DNA of 7,154 nucleotides from Paracoccaceae bacterium (GCA_003500165.1 DNSZ01000182.1:1-7154), one strand, 5' to 3'; counted from the first letter of the stretch, positions 1 to 6,673 are shown. The notes: a model not told the origin generated them from the sequence alone. Made by a program: numbers and translations.

Positions 1-6
1 GGATAA

Positions 7-105
7 CGGTCATTCTCAATGACCGGTGGTATGAGCCGCCCGGCGCGGATCGCCGAAAACCCTTCTACAAGGGTTTTCCGGAACCGATTTTTCTGGAAAA
101 ATCGG
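7..105. other. Three tandem perfect hairpins upstream of the antiporter gene
   Basis: Three inverted repeats follow one another in a stretch with no gene. Hairpin A (7-25) pairs CGGTCATT with AATGACCG, 8 bp with a 3-nt loop. Hairpin B (55-78) pairs GAAAACCCTT with AAGGGTTTTC, 10 bp with a 4-nt loop. Hairpin C (84-105) pairs CCGATTTTT with AAAAATCGG, 9 bp with a 4-nt loop. B and C are AT-rich inside a GC-rich genome and are joined by TTCCGGAA (76-83). No uridine run follows any stem on +. They could be termination or mRNA-stabilising structures for a gene to the left of the window, a leader of the antiporter, or copies of a dispersed repeat. Past C, to 155, I see only short direct repeats (GCCTTGC at 107 and 119; TTGCCGG at 110 and 130) and no convincing promoter. 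Confidence 0.75.
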
Positions 106-155
106 CGCCTTGCCGGAAGCCTTGCGAATTTGCCGGCCAATGATAGACGGCCCCT

Positions 156-1400
156 ATGCCGGTCTTGCAGCTTGCCGCGGTCCTGATCACCCTGGCCGCC
201 CTTTTCGGCACGATCAACTATCTGTTCCTGCGGCTGCCGCAGGCGATCGGCATCCTGGTGGTGGCGCTGGCCACCTCTCTGGCCATTCTGGGGCTCGACG
301 CGCTGATCCCGGGTTTCGCGCTCGACGACCGTATCCGGCTGTCGGTGCGCGAGCTGCATTTCTCGGATGCCTTGCTCGAAGGCATGCTGGGGCTGTTGCT
401 GTTTGCCGGCGCGCTGCACCTCAACCTTGCGGATTTGCGCAAGCAATGGGCGGTTGTGGCGCTGATGGCGACGCTGGGCGTCGGCATTTCCACCGCGATC
501 GTCGGGACCGGGTTTTCCTGGTTCACCGGCATGCCCATCCTGATCGCGCTGGTTTTCGGGGCGATCGTCACGCCGACCGATCCGGTGGCGGTGCTGGGCG
601 TGCTGCGCGAGGCCAAACTGCCGAAATCCCTGGAAATCCAGATCGCCGGCGAAAGCCTGTTCAACGATGGCGTTGCCTATGTGCTGTTCCTGGTGCTGGT
701 GGGCCTGGCCTTTCCCGGGGGCGCCGATCACGCGGCGGGGCTGGGGGCGGCGGCGTGGCTCTTTGTGCAGGAGGCGCTGGGCGGGGCCGCGCTGGGCGCC
801 GTGCTGGGTTTTCTCACCTTCCGGGTGATGCGGCGGATCGACGATTACGGGCTCGAGGTGCTGATCACGCTGGCGCTGGCCTTTGGCGGCTACGAGCTGG
901 CCATCTGGCTGCATGTCTCCGGTCCCATCATGGCCGTTGTCGCCGGCCTGTTCATCGGCCATGTCGGGATGGAGCGGGGGATGTCGGCCGAAACCCGCGC
1001 CTATGTCGATGCGTTCTGGAAACTCGTGGACGAGATCCTGAACGCGATCCTGTTCCTGATGATCGGGATCGAGGTGTTCGCGATCGCCTTTCCCGGCGAC
1101 CATCTGATGGCGGGGCTGTTTGCCATCGGCCTGGCCCTGTTCGCCCGGTTCGTCGCCGTCGCCGTGCCCGTCGGGATGCTGCGGCCGTTCCGCCAGTTCG
1201 CCCCCGGGGTCGTGCCGATCATGACCTGGGGCGGGCTCAAGGGCGGCATATCGGTGGCGCTGGCATTATCGCTGCCCGACAGCGCCTGGACGCCGCTGAT
1301 CCTGACCGTGACCTATGTGATCGTGGTGTTCTCGATCCTTGCCCAGGGGCTGACCATCGCGCCGCTGGCCCGCCGGCTGACCGCGCCAAGGCTGTTGTGA
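156..1400 (+). CDS. CPA1-family Na+(K+)/H+ antiporter
   Basis: A 414-residue, very hydrophobic inner-membrane protein that should exchange Na+ (or K+/Li+) for protons, serving pH and salt balance. Hydrophobic segments run almost end to end, as expected for about 12-13 helices. The CPA1 signatures are visible: TPTDPVAVLGVLRE at about 139-152 (TDP motif, Asp142) and GESLFNDG at 165-172, where Glu166, Asn170 and Asp171 match the ion-binding E-x3-ND pattern of NhaP-type carriers. A late motif WGGLKGGISVALAL (358-371) has Lys362 where many relatives have Arg. The protein ends shortly after the last helix, so the cytosolic regulatory tail of longer CPA1 members is missing. ATG 156 is the first start after an in-frame stop at 144-146. 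The ribosome binding site is weak. Ion specificity cannot be read from sequence. The gene converges on the downstream small membrane-protein gene. Confidence 0.93.
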   Translation: MPVLQLAAVLITLAALFGTINYLFLRLPQAIGILVVALATSLAILGLDALIPGFALDDRIRLSVRELHFSDALLEGMLGLLLFAGALHLNLADLRKQWAVVALMATLGVGISTAIVGTGFSWFTGMPILIALVFGAIVTPTDPVAVLGVLREAKLPKSLEIQIAGESLFNDGVAYVLFLVLVGLAFPGGADHAAGLGAAAWLFVQEALGGAALGAVLGFLTFRVMRRIDDYGLEVLITLALAFGGYELAIWLHVSGPIMAVVAGLFIGHVGMERGMSAETRAYVDAFWKLVDEILNAILFLMIGIEVFAIAFPGDHLMAGLFAIGLALFARFVAVAVPVGMLRPFRQFAPGVVPIMTWGGLKGGISVALALSLPDSAWTPLILTVTYVIVVFSILAQGLTIAPLARRLTAPRLL

Positions 1401-1417
1401 CGCCCCCGAGCGGGGCG
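1401..1417. terminator. GC-rich hairpin between convergent genes, possible bidirectional terminator
   Basis: Directly after the antiporter stop codon, CGCCCC (1401-1406) pairs perfectly with GGGGCG (1412-1417) around a 5-nt loop. It lies in the 66-base gap between two convergent genes, where termination from both sides is expected. No T-run follows on either strand, so it is not a textbook intrinsic terminator; Rho-dependent ending is equally possible. Confidence 0.4.
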
Positions 1418-1466
1418 CGAGGCCGCCAATCGCAGACCCTTGCGCCCGGTGGCGCGGCAGCGCTGT

Positions 1467-1865
1467 CTATTGCGCGATCATCCCCAGAAACCTGGTTCCG
1501 GAGACCGGCTTGCCGTCATTGGCAAGCACGAAGCCCGAGATCACCCGGGTCAGCCCCCAGACCAGCAGGAACAGCAGGATGAAGAGACCCACGACGATGA
1601 ACGCCGTCAGGATGCCGGCGAAGAAGATCAGCAGGCTGTACCAGAAGGTTTCGATCTGAAAGGTCAGATGGCTGTCGACCTCCGGGTTCTTGCCACGTTC
1701 CAGATAGGCATAGATGACCCCGGCAAGCGCCGTGATGCCGACGAAATAGCCCAGCGCATACAGACCATAGACGATCTTGGGCGGCAGAAACGGGTCCTGG
1801 GGCGGCGGTTCGGGCGCGGCTCGCGGCGTTTCGGCCGGGGTCCCGCCGGGCGGTTCATCGGTCAT
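1467..1865 (-). CDS. Small DUF4870/COG3671-like integral membrane protein
   Basis: A 132-residue protein of unknown function. Residues 1-28 are Pro/Glu-rich and probably cytoplasmic and disordered. A first hydrophobic segment spans about 31-54, then a charged stretch (LERGKNPEVDSHLTFQIETFW, 55-75) leads to a long hydrophobic run at about 76-113 that probably forms a two-helix hairpin. The tail is short and polar. The 'PKIVYGLYALGYFVGITALAGVI' opening and the 'H-x-x-FQI-x-TFW' motif resemble DUF4870/COG3671 proteins common in Rhodobacterales; this is recalled family knowledge, not a search. An in-frame start exists at 1955, but ATG 1865 is preferred because GGAGGG sits 7 nt before it and the extra 30 residues look like translated leader. 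The gene follows ftsK on the same strand with a 133-base gap, and has its own candidate promoter. Confidence 0.8.
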   Translation of the reverse strand: MTDEPPGGTPAETPRAAPEPPPQDPFLPPKIVYGLYALGYFVGITALAGVIYAYLERGKNPEVDSHLTFQIETFWYSLLIFFAGILTAFIVVGLFILLFLLVWGLTRVISGFVLANDGKPVSGTRFLGMIAQ

Positions 1866-1872
1866 CGCCTGT

Positions 1873-1878
1873 CCCTCC
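1873..1878 (-). promoter_or_regulatory. Ribosome binding site deciding the start of the small membrane protein
   Basis: GGAGGG on the minus strand, 7 nt before ATG 1865, is the best Shine-Dalgarno match in the window. It makes 1865 the likely start rather than the upstream in-frame starts at 1880 and 1955. Confidence 0.75.
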
Positions 1879-1882
1879 ATCC

Positions 1883-1902
1883 CTTGGCGCCGCGGCGCCA
1901 AG
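1883..1902. other. 20-bp perfect palindrome in the leader of the small membrane-protein gene
   Basis: CTTGGCGCCG is followed at once by its reverse complement CGGCGCCAAG with no spacer. The near edge is 17 bases upstream of ATG 1865 and 4 bases beyond the ribosome binding site, and the far edge is 96 bases past the ftsK stop. It could be an operator, a leader hairpin next to the ribosome binding site, or a 3' structure for the ftsK transcript. In RNA the central bases would form the loop, leaving about 8 bp of stem. No T-run follows on the minus strand. Confidence 0.6.
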
Positions 1903-1945
1903 CCCCCGGCGGGAATGCCACGGCCCGAGCCGCCGGCGCAGGCCG

Positions 1946-1974
1946 AGCGTCGCAAAGCCCGGCGCGACGGTCAA
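1946..1974 (-). promoter_or_regulatory. Candidate sigma-70 promoter for the small membrane-protein gene
   Basis: On the minus strand TTGACC (1969-1974) is a good -35 box. Seventeen bases later comes GACGCT (1946-1951) as a weak -10. This would start transcription near 1939, giving a leader of about 75 bases that contains the 20-bp palindrome. The spacer overlaps an imperfect hairpin, CGTCGC/GCGACG (1948-1969). Confidence 0.35.
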
Positions 1975-1998
1975 GCACTGCCATCGCCGCCGGTCAGG

Positions 1999-4503
1999 CT
2001 ATCCCATCTCGGGCACCAGCACCTCACGCTTGCCGACATGGTTGGCGGCGCTCACCACGCCCTGCTCCTGCATCTGGTCGACCAGCCGGGCGGCCTTGTT
2101 GTAGCCGATCGCCAGCTTGCGCTGGATATAGCTGGTGGAGCATTTCCGGTCCTTCGCCACGATCGCCACCGCCTGATCGTAAAGCGCCGCATCGCCGTCG
2201 GTGTTGCCACCGAGCCCCAGCATCTGGTCGATCGCGCCGGCGTCTTCCTGGTCGGGGCCGTCCTGCACGGCAGACACATAGTCGGGCGTGCCCTGATCCT
2301 TCAGGAAGGCGACCACGCTCTCGACCTCCTGGTCGCTGACAAAGGGGCCGTGGATGCGGGTGATCCGCCCGCCGCCGGCCATATACAGCATGTCGCCCAT
2401 GCCCAGCAGCTGTTCGGCCCCCTGCTCGTTCAGGATCGTCCGGCTGTCGACCTTCGATGTCACCTGGAACGAAATCCGGGTCGGGAAATTCGCCTTGATC
2501 GTGCCGGTGATGACATCGACCGAGGGCCGCTGGGTGGCCATGATCAGATGGATGCCCGACGCCCGGGCCATCTGCGCCAGACGCTGGATGCAGGCCTCGA
2601 TCTCCTTGCCCGCGACCATCATCAGATCGGCCATCTCGTCGACCACGACGACGATCAGCGGCAGCTTCTCGGGCGCGAATTCCTCGGTCTCGAACACCGG
2701 TTCGCCGGTGGCATCGTCAAACCCGGTCTGCACCGTTCGGGCGAACATCTCGCCCTTGTTCAGCGCCCGTTCGACGCGGCTGTTGTAGCCATGGATGTTG
2801 CGCACGCCCATCTTGGACATCTTGCGATAGCGGTCCTCCATCTCGGCCACGACCCATTTCAGCGCGACGACGGCCTTCTTGGGATCGGTCACGACGGGGG
2901 ACAGCAGATGCGGGATGCCGTCATAGACCGACAGTTCCAGCATTTTCGGGTCGACCATGATCAGCCGGCACTCTTCGGGCGGCAGGCGATAGAGCAGCGA
3001 CAGGATCATCGTGTTGATCGCCACCGACTTGCCCGATCCGGTGGTCCCGGCGATCAGCAGATGCGGCATCTTCGCCAGGTCCACGATGACCGGGGCGCCG
3101 CCGATATTCTTGCCCAGCGCCAGCGGCAGGGTCTGCCGGCCGTCGCCATAGTCGCGCGCGGCCAGCATCTCGCGCAGCCAGACCTTTTCGCGTTCCGCAT
3201 TCGGCAGTTCGATCCCGATCACCGATCGGCCCGGCACGGTGGAGACGCGCGCGGCCAGTGCCGACATCGATCGGGCAATGTCGTCGGCCAGCCCGATCAC
3301 CCGCGCCGCCTTCAGCCCCGGCGCGGGTTCGAGTTCGTACATGGTCACCACCGGGCCCGGCCGCACCGACACGATCTCGCCCTTGATCCCGTAATCGTCG
3401 AGCACGGTTTCAAGCATCCGCGCATTCTCTTCCAGCGCGGTCTCGCACAGTGCCGTGCGCGGGCCATCGGGCGGTGCGGTCAACAGCGACAGGGTGGGCG
3501 GCGCATAGCCTTCGGCCGCCTCCTCGAGCGCGAGGCTTGGCTGTGCCTCGGCCCTGGCGGCGCGGCTTGGCTGCTGCCGCAGCGCGGGTGCCTGCACCTT
3601 TCGCGCGGGCGATGCCGGCGCCGGGGCATGGGCCGGCGCGTCGCTGCCATCCGAACGGCTGCGGATCGCGTCGCGAATGCGCGCGCTGACCCGTGCGGGA
3701 TCGGGCGGCGGCAGATTGCGCGGCGGTGCCGGCTCGACCCATTCGCTTGGCGGCAGCGGGGGCGCGAAACGCCCGGGAAACGCCCGCGAGCCGGCCTGTT
3801 GCAGGCCCGTCGCCGCACGGTTCGCGCCGCGCCGGACCAACACGCCCAGACCGCGCCACAGCATCGCGGCAGCGGCCAGCGCCCAGCCCCAGGCGGTGCG
3901 CAACCCGCCGCGCAGCGCGCGGGCCATCGCCCGGGCCTCGTCCCGGCTGACACCCAGCGTGAACAGCGCAAGCCCGCCAAGCGCCAGGGCCAGGACGAAT
4001 GTGGCCACGTTCAGCGTGGGCCCGAAGGCCAGCGGCGACAGTCCCAGCATCAGCCCCAGCGTCGCGTCGCCGAACATGCCGCCCAGGCCAAAGCCCTGCT
4101 GCCAGCCCGGGCCGGGCGCATGGGCGGCCGCGAACATCGCCGCCACGCCGGGCAGAAGCGGTGCCAGCACCAGCCGCGACGCGGCCCGCCGGTGACCGCG
4201 ATGCAGAACGAAGCGCGCCCCCCAGGCGAGCGCCAGCACCGGCAGCGCCGCCGCGCCGAGGCCAAGGATCAACACCAGGGTGTGGGCGATCGCGGCCCCG
4301 GGCCGGCCAAGCCAGTTATGCGGCGTGGCGTCGGTGGCGACATGCCAGGCGGGATCGGCCGGATCGTAGCTCCACAACAGCGCCGACAGGGCGATGCCGG
4401 CGCCCAGAAGGGCCAGCCCCAGCGCCTGCTGTCCGCGCCGCAGCAGCGCTGCCCGCGTCTCCGCATCCAGCAGCGGATCGCGCTCCTCGACACCCCAGGT
4501 CAC
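1999..4503 (-). CDS. ftsK: DNA translocase FtsK
   Basis: An ATP-driven DNA pump at the division septum that clears chromosome ends and promotes dimer resolution at dif with XerC/XerD. From GTG 4503 it has 834 residues. An amino-terminal membrane domain with four or five hydrophobic segments (about 27-44, 71-99, 109-127, 141-159 and 167-184) anchors it; a Pro/Ala/Arg-rich linker runs to about 345. The motor follows: Walker A GTTGSGKS at 486-493, Walker B VVVVDEMAD at 618-626, and MATQRPSVDVITG at 656-668. The last 60 or so residues form the winged-helix gamma domain (SYIQRKLAIGYNKAARLVDQM), which reads polarity sequences on DNA. The domain set is complete. The frame also allows a GTG at 4536 (845 residues). 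I prefer 4503 because it puts RDPLLD eight residues from the start, as in recalled homologues, and because a short upstream ORF overlaps it. Divergent from the nucleoside hydrolase gene. Confidence 0.97.
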   Translation of the reverse strand: MTWGVEERDPLLDAETRAALLRRGQQALGLALLGAGIALSALLWSYDPADPAWHVATDATPHNWLGRPGAAIAHTLVLILGLGAAALPVLALAWGARFVLHRGHRRAASRLVLAPLLPGVAAMFAAAHAPGPGWQQGFGLGGMFGDATLGLMLGLSPLAFGPTLNVATFVLALALGGLALFTLGVSRDEARAMARALRGGLRTAWGWALAAAAMLWRGLGVLVRRGANRAATGLQQAGSRAFPGRFAPPLPPSEWVEPAPPRNLPPPDPARVSARIRDAIRSRSDGSDAPAHAPAPASPARKVQAPALRQQPSRAARAEAQPSLALEEAAEGYAPPTLSLLTAPPDGPRTALCETALEENARMLETVLDDYGIKGEIVSVRPGPVVTMYELEPAPGLKAARVIGLADDIARSMSALAARVSTVPGRSVIGIELPNAEREKVWLREMLAARDYGDGRQTLPLALGKNIGGAPVIVDLAKMPHLLIAGTTGSGKSVAINTMILSLLYRLPPEECRLIMVDPKMLELSVYDGIPHLLSPVVTDPKKAVVALKWVVAEMEDRYRKMSKMGVRNIHGYNSRVERALNKGEMFARTVQTGFDDATGEPVFETEEFAPEKLPLIVVVVDEMADLMMVAGKEIEACIQRLAQMARASGIHLIMATQRPSVDVITGTIKANFPTRISFQVTSKVDSRTILNEQGAEQLLGMGDMLYMAGGGRITRIHGPFVSDQEVESVVAFLKDQGTPDYVSAVQDGPDQEDAGAIDQMLGLGGNTDGDAALYDQAVAIVAKDRKCSTSYIQRKLAIGYNKAARLVDQMQEQGVVSAANHVGKREVLVPEMG

Positions 4504-4571
4504 GCCCGCTGCCCCCGAAAACGCAGGCCAACCCACCGAAAGCCCATGGCCAACTGCAAGAAACCGCTCAT
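4500..4571 (-). CDS. Possible 23-codon leader ORF overlapping the ftsK start
   Basis: ATG 4571 opens a 23-codon frame (beginning MSGFLQLAMGF, ending FRGQRA) that closes with TGA at 4500-4502. That stop shares bases with GTG 4501-4503 in the arrangement GTGA, typical of translational coupling. GAGG stands 5 nt before the ATG, a reasonable ribosome binding site, while GTG 4503 has only a loose G-rich stretch. The peptide is not recognised; it is basic toward its end. It may be a regulatory leader that delivers ribosomes to ftsK, or chance. It overlaps the 11 extra codons that ftsK would have if it began at 4536. Confidence 0.4.
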   Translation of the reverse strand: MSGFLQLAMGFRWVGLRFRGQRA

Positions 4572-4613
4572 CTTCGCCTCGTTCGCCGGGGTCTGTCGCC
4601 CCGTTTTGCGGTT

Positions 4614-4642
4614 ACCTTAGCGGCGCCGGGCGCGCCGGTCCA
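4614..4642 (-). promoter_or_regulatory. Candidate ftsK promoter
   Basis: On the minus strand TGGACC (4637-4642) as -35 is followed after exactly 17 bases by TAAGGT (4614-4619) as -10. Transcription would begin near 4607, about 36 bases before the leader ORF at 4571. The boxes only partly match the sigma-70 consensus. The -35 lies in the left arm of a 28-bp dyad. A small stem, CGGGG/CCCCG (4587-4603), would fall in the 5' leader. Confidence 0.4.
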
Positions 4643-4665
4643 GCCTTCTGCGCAGCGTGCTGGAC
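4638..4665. promoter_or_regulatory. 28-bp dyad between ftsK and the nucleoside hydrolase, operator-like
   Basis: GTCCAGC (4638-4644) and GCTGGAC (4659-4665) form a perfect inverted repeat. CTGCGCAG (4648-4655) forms a second inverted repeat about exactly the same centre, and 3-base non-matching spacers separate the two. It covers the candidate ftsK -35 and sits 29 bases before the hydrolase ATG. Nested dyads in a divergent promoter region suggest a dimeric repressor site. A chance GC-rich palindrome or an RNA hairpin is also possible. Confidence 0.4.
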
Positions 4666-4672
4666 AGGGCGG

Positions 4673-4684
4673 GGCCGATCGGCC
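4673..4684. promoter_or_regulatory. 12-bp perfect palindrome before the nucleoside hydrolase start
   Basis: GGCCGATCGGCC reads the same on both strands and ends 2 bases before the G-rich ribosome binding region (4687-4693). Its position would let a bound protein block transcription or a stem limit ribosome access. Restriction-site-like palindromes of this size are common in GC-rich DNA, so the function is uncertain. Confidence 0.3.
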
Positions 4685-4694
4685 ACAGGGGGGC

Positions 4695-5639
4695 ATGGCC
4701 GCACCGCGCAAGATCATCATCGATACCGACCCGGGCCAGGACGACGCCGTCGCCATCCTGCTTGCCCTGGCCAGCCCCGAACTGACCGTTCTGGGCATCA
4801 CCGCCGTGGCCGGGAACGTCCCGCTGCATCTGACCGCACGCAACGCCAGGATCGTCTGCGAACTGGCCGGACGGCCCGATATCCCGGTCTTCGCCGGTTG
4901 CGACCGGCCGCTCGCACGGGCGCTGGTCACGGCCGAGCATGTCCATGGCAAGACCGGGCTCGACGGACCGACCCTGCCCGAACCCGCGATGGCGCTGCAG
5001 GACGCCCATGCGGTGGATTTCATCATCGACACCCTGCGGGCCGAACCGGCCGGCAGCGTCACGCTGTGCCCGCTGGGGCCGCTGACCAACATCGCCACCG
5101 CGCTGGGCCGCGCCCCCGACATCGCGCCGCGCATCGCCGAGATCGTGCTGATGGGCGGCGCCTATTTCGAGGTCGGCAACATCACCCCGGCCGCCGAGTT
5201 CAACATCTATGTCGACCCCGAGGCGGCCCGCATCGTGTTTGGCGCGGGCGTGAAGCTGACCGTGATGCCGCTTGACGTCACCCACAAGGTGCTGGTCACC
5301 GCGTCCCGCAACGCCGCGTTCCGGGCGCTGGGCACACCGGTCGGCGCGGCGGTGGCCGCCTTCACCGATTTCTTCGAACGCTTCGACCGGGCGAAATACG
5401 GAACCGACGGCGCGCCGCTGCACGATCCCTGCGTGACCGCCTATCTGCTGCGCCCCGAGCTGTTTTCCGGCCGGCATGTGAATGTCGAGATCGAGACGCT
5501 TTCCGATCTGACCCGGGGCATGACCGTCGCCGATTGGTGGCGGGTGACCGACCGGACGGCCAACGCCACCTTCATCGGCGGGGTGGATGCCGACGGCTTC
5601 TTTGCGCTCTTGACCGAACGCCTTGGGCGCTTGCGTTGA
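4695..5639 (+). CDS. Nucleoside hydrolase (inosine-uridine preferring, IUNH family)
   Basis: A 314-residue cytosolic enzyme that hydrolyses the N-glycosidic bond of ribonucleosides to base plus ribose for salvage. The length equals the family norm (about 310-315). The amino terminus carries the family's Ca-binding DTDPGQDD motif (10-17; Asp12 and Asp17 are the expected ligands). Other conserved blocks are HVHGKTG (82-88), GPLTNIA (128-134), VLMGGAYFEVGN (151-162), AAEFNIYVDPEAA (166-178) and HDPC (243-246), which supplies His243 as the likely acid and Asp244 as a Ca ligand. The order and spacing follow the Crithidia IU-nucleoside hydrolase, so it is probably non-specific or inosine-uridine preferring, but substrate range cannot be fixed. 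The reading frame extends far upstream antisense to ftsK; ATG 4695 is chosen because homology starts there and AGGGGGG (4687-4693) precedes it, though unusually close. No clear promoter was found. Confidence 0.95.
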   Translation: MAAPRKIIIDTDPGQDDAVAILLALASPELTVLGITAVAGNVPLHLTARNARIVCELAGRPDIPVFAGCDRPLARALVTAEHVHGKTGLDGPTLPEPAMALQDAHAVDFIIDTLRAEPAGSVTLCPLGPLTNIATALGRAPDIAPRIAEIVLMGGAYFEVGNITPAAEFNIYVDPEAARIVFGAGVKLTVMPLDVTHKVLVTASRNAAFRALGTPVGAAVAAFTDFFERFDRAKYGTDGAPLHDPCVTAYLLRPELFSGRHVNVEIETLSDLTRGMTVADWWRVTDRTANATFIGGVDADGFFALLTERLGRLR

Positions 5640-5728
5640 CGGGGCCGGTCGGGTTTCGATCCGTCGCGTTGTGCGATGCATCCCGCAGCGCCACGAATGG
5701 AAAGCGCGGTTTTAGGGGGGCCTCGGGA

Positions 5729-5757
5729 TTGCGCCGCGCGCGGGGCTGACCTAGCGA
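5729..5757 (+). promoter_or_regulatory. Weak candidate promoter for the aldolase gene
   Basis: TTGCGC (5729-5734) and TAGCGA (5752-5757) are 17 bases apart, and would start transcription about 22 bases before ATG 5786. Both boxes are weak matches. The rest of the 146-base gap (5640-5785) shows no convincing terminator; CCGCGCGCGG (5734-5743) is a short palindrome inside the spacer. Confidence 0.25.
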
Positions 5758-5785
5758 TGGGTGCGCCAGACAGGGGAGACAACGC

Positions 5786-6673
5786 ATGAATCGGGACATG
5801 GCCGACAGGATCAGGACCGGCGCAGGCTTCATCGCTGCGCTCGACCAGTCGGGGGGATCGACGCCCAAGGCCCTGGCGCTTTACGGGATCGATGCCGATG
5901 CGTGGGGCAGCGAGGAAGAGATGTTCGACCTGATTCACGCCATGCGGGCGCGGATCGTGCAGTCGCCTGCATTTGACGGCGATCGGGTGCTGGGCGCGAT
6001 CCTGTTCGAACAGACCATGGAGCGCGAGATCGCCGGCCAACCCACGCCGCGCTTTCTGTGGACAAAGGGCGTGGTGCCGTTTCTGAAGGTCGACAAGGGC
6101 CTGGCCGAGGCCGCGGACGGTGTGCGGATGATGAAGCCGATCCCGGGCCTTAACGATCTGTGCGCCCGCGCCGTGGCGCATGGCGTGTTCGGGACCAAGA
6201 TGCGCTCGGTCATCGATGCCGCCGACGCGGCCGGCATCGGCGCCATCGTCGACCAGCAATTCGAACTGGGCGCCGAAATCCTGGGCCACGGGCTGGTGCC
6301 GATCATCGAGCCCGAGGTGACGATCTCGATCGCCGACAAGGCAGCGGCCGAAGATATCCTGCGCGATGCGCTCATCGCGCGGCTCGATGGGTTGCCGGGC
6401 GACGCGGCGGTGATGCTGAAGCTGAGCCTGCCCGAGGCCGACAACCATTATCTGCCGCTTGTGGAGCATCCCCGGGTGATGCGGGTGGTCGCGCTGTCGG
6501 GCGGGTATTCCCGGGATGCGGCGAATGCCCGGCTTGCCCGCCAGAAGGGCGTGATCGCCAGTTTCTCCCGCGCGCTGACCGAGGGGCTGAGCGCCCGGCA
6601 GAGCGATGCCGAATTCAACGCCGCGCTCGACCGCACGATCGCCAGCATCTACGCCGCCTCCGTCGCGGGCTAG
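5786..6673 (+). CDS. fda: Class I fructose-1,6-bisphosphate aldolase
   Basis: A 295-residue cytosolic enzyme that reversibly splits fructose 1,6-bisphosphate into dihydroxyacetone phosphate and glyceraldehyde 3-phosphate in glycolysis, gluconeogenesis and the Calvin cycle. It matches the short bacterial class I type (as in Staphylococcus Fda): GFIAALDQSGGSTPKAL (14-30), GAILFEQTM (70-78), KGVVPFLKVDKGL (94-106), FGTKMRS (135-141), GLVPIIEPEV (169-178) and VVALSGGYSR (234-243). Lys212 in VMLKLSLP is the expected Schiff-base lysine and Glu175 the expected acid/base. Being class I it needs no metal. ATG 5786 is supported by AGGGGAG (5772-5778) 7 nt upstream and by matching the usual amino terminus. 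All key residues are present and the gene looks intact. It shares direction with the nucleoside hydrolase, 146 bases away. Confidence 0.95.
   Translation: MNRDMADRIRTGAGFIAALDQSGGSTPKALALYGIDADAWGSEEEMFDLIHAMRARIVQSPAFDGDRVLGAILFEQTMEREIAGQPTPRFLWTKGVVPFLKVDKGLAEAADGVRMMKPIPGLNDLCARAVAHGVFGTKMRSVIDAADAAGIGAIVDQQFELGAEILGHGLVPIIEPEVTISIADKAAAEDILRDALIARLDGLPGDAAVMLKLSLPEADNHYLPLVEHPRVMRVVALSGGYSRDAANARLARQKGVIASFSRALTEGLSARQSDAEFNAALDRTIASIYAASVAG

Noticed and set aside
110..1582. 490-codon open frame on + overlapping the antiporter in another frame
   Set aside because: Arg/Gly-rich out-of-frame shadow; the antiporter frame carries all family motifs.
1866..1955. Longer start for the small membrane protein at 1955
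   Set aside because: The extra 30 codons cover the palindrome and the GGAGGG site; ATG 1865 with that site is the better start.
1777..4620. 947-codon open frame on + opposite ftsK, longer than ftsK itself
   Set aside because: It is antisense to an unmistakable ftsK; its translation is a His/Arg/Gln/Gly-rich low-complexity string with no domain, as expected opposite GC-biased codons.
3999..4694. Upstream extension of the nucleoside hydrolase frame back into ftsK
   Set aside because: The extension is Arg/Pro/Ala low complexity antisense to ftsK; family similarity starts just after ATG 4695.
4617..5681. 354-codon open frame on - opposite the nucleoside hydrolase
   Set aside because: Antisense shadow of a complete, motif-bearing enzyme gene, with no homology recognised.
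5640..5785. Possible intrinsic terminator after the nucleoside hydrolase, near the GGTTTTAGG stretch
   Set aside because: Only a 4-bp GCGC/GCGC pairing precedes the T-run, too weak to call.
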